A stretch of DNA of 38,472 bases, taken from positions 1 through 38,472 of the IMG/VR virus record IMGVR_UViG_3300031784_000087; one strand, 5' to 3'. A model generated the notes under the pieces. The model was not told where the DNA came from. It worked only from the letters and a program-made list of their open reading frames with translations, and did not search any database. The position numbers and the translations under genes are program-made. This DNA comes from a virus. This document shows, one piece after another, positions 38,455-38,472 of the stretch. Position 1 is the stretch's first letter. The number at the start of each line of letters is the position of its first letter.

Positions 38455-38472
38455 TGGTCTTGACGCTCACGC
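38405..38472 (-). CDS. Partial variant of the 49-aa gene at the right end
   Basis: The last 16 codons (KYAELFSHYAAGMKA plus one) equal those of the gene at 77-226. The bases upstream differ but stay open and read ...VSVKTM before KYAELF, where the left copy has ...LRTNL. It is therefore an alternate allele or paralogue fragment cut by the window edge. Confidence 0.6.
   Translation of the reverse strand, partial: VSVKTMKYAELFSHYAAGMKA

Noticed and set aside
1-38472. Integrated prophage with attachment sites
   Set aside because: No integrase, no excisionase and no host flanking genes were seen. The end repeat is better explained by circular continuity.

Overview
The window is essentially a whole tailed-phage genome of about 38.3 kb, podovirus-like, probably infecting an alphaproteobacterium. 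Portal, head-to-tail adaptor and tail-hub genes are of the phage P22 type and no tape-measure or tail-tube genes of long-tailed phages are present. The alphaproteobacterial assignment is inference. It rests on a phage copy of the nucleoid protein GapR (DUF2312), the DUF6378 and DUF5681 families, and TTGACG-type promoters. No integrase, DNA polymerase, RNA polymerase or tRNA gene was recognised, so host polymerases are probably used.

Layout. 1-226 and 37020-38472 form one leftward operon of small genes. Its promoter (254-282) lies beyond the window edge from most of its genes, so the sequence is circularly continuous across the join. A 126-bp direct repeat (1-126 = 38329-38454) marks that join. 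A divergent promoter (330-357) starts the rightward genes. 383-3846 holds small unknown genes, a likely small terminase and the large terminase. 4011-13165 is the head module: small basic proteins, a Cys-rich protein, a glycosyltransferase, an HNH nuclease, two methyltransferases, portal, scaffold, an SU10-type capsid protein and a gp4-like adaptor. 13179-17598 is the tail-fibre module, with a polyglycine adhesin, a Trp/Ala-Gly repeat protein and a second fibre. 17614-19468 is lysis: membrane proteins, GH19 endolysin and nested spanins. 19468-27851 holds the gp10-like hub, virion and ejection proteins, a virion lysozyme and an unexpected PAPS/APS-reductase-like protein. A strong terminator (27856-27881) closes the late block.

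27955-34031 is a second rightward transcription unit of many short, tightly overlapping genes. It includes a DnaA-domain-IV-like protein, GapR, an array of five small coiled-coil genes joined by a repeated stop/RBS/start cassette, HTH proteins, a RecE/Cas4-like nuclease and a RuvC-like resolvase. An SSB-like protein and a primase-helicase (34070-37059) follow and converge on the leftward operon.

How it fits together. DnaA-like, GapR, SSB, primase-helicase, nuclease and resolvase form a replication/recombination set that would recruit the host polymerase. HTH proteins and palindromic operators near 250-370, 850-865, 1919-1974 and 27891-27908 probably time the transcription units. The most unusual feature is the modular small-gene array at 29.7-31.5 kb.
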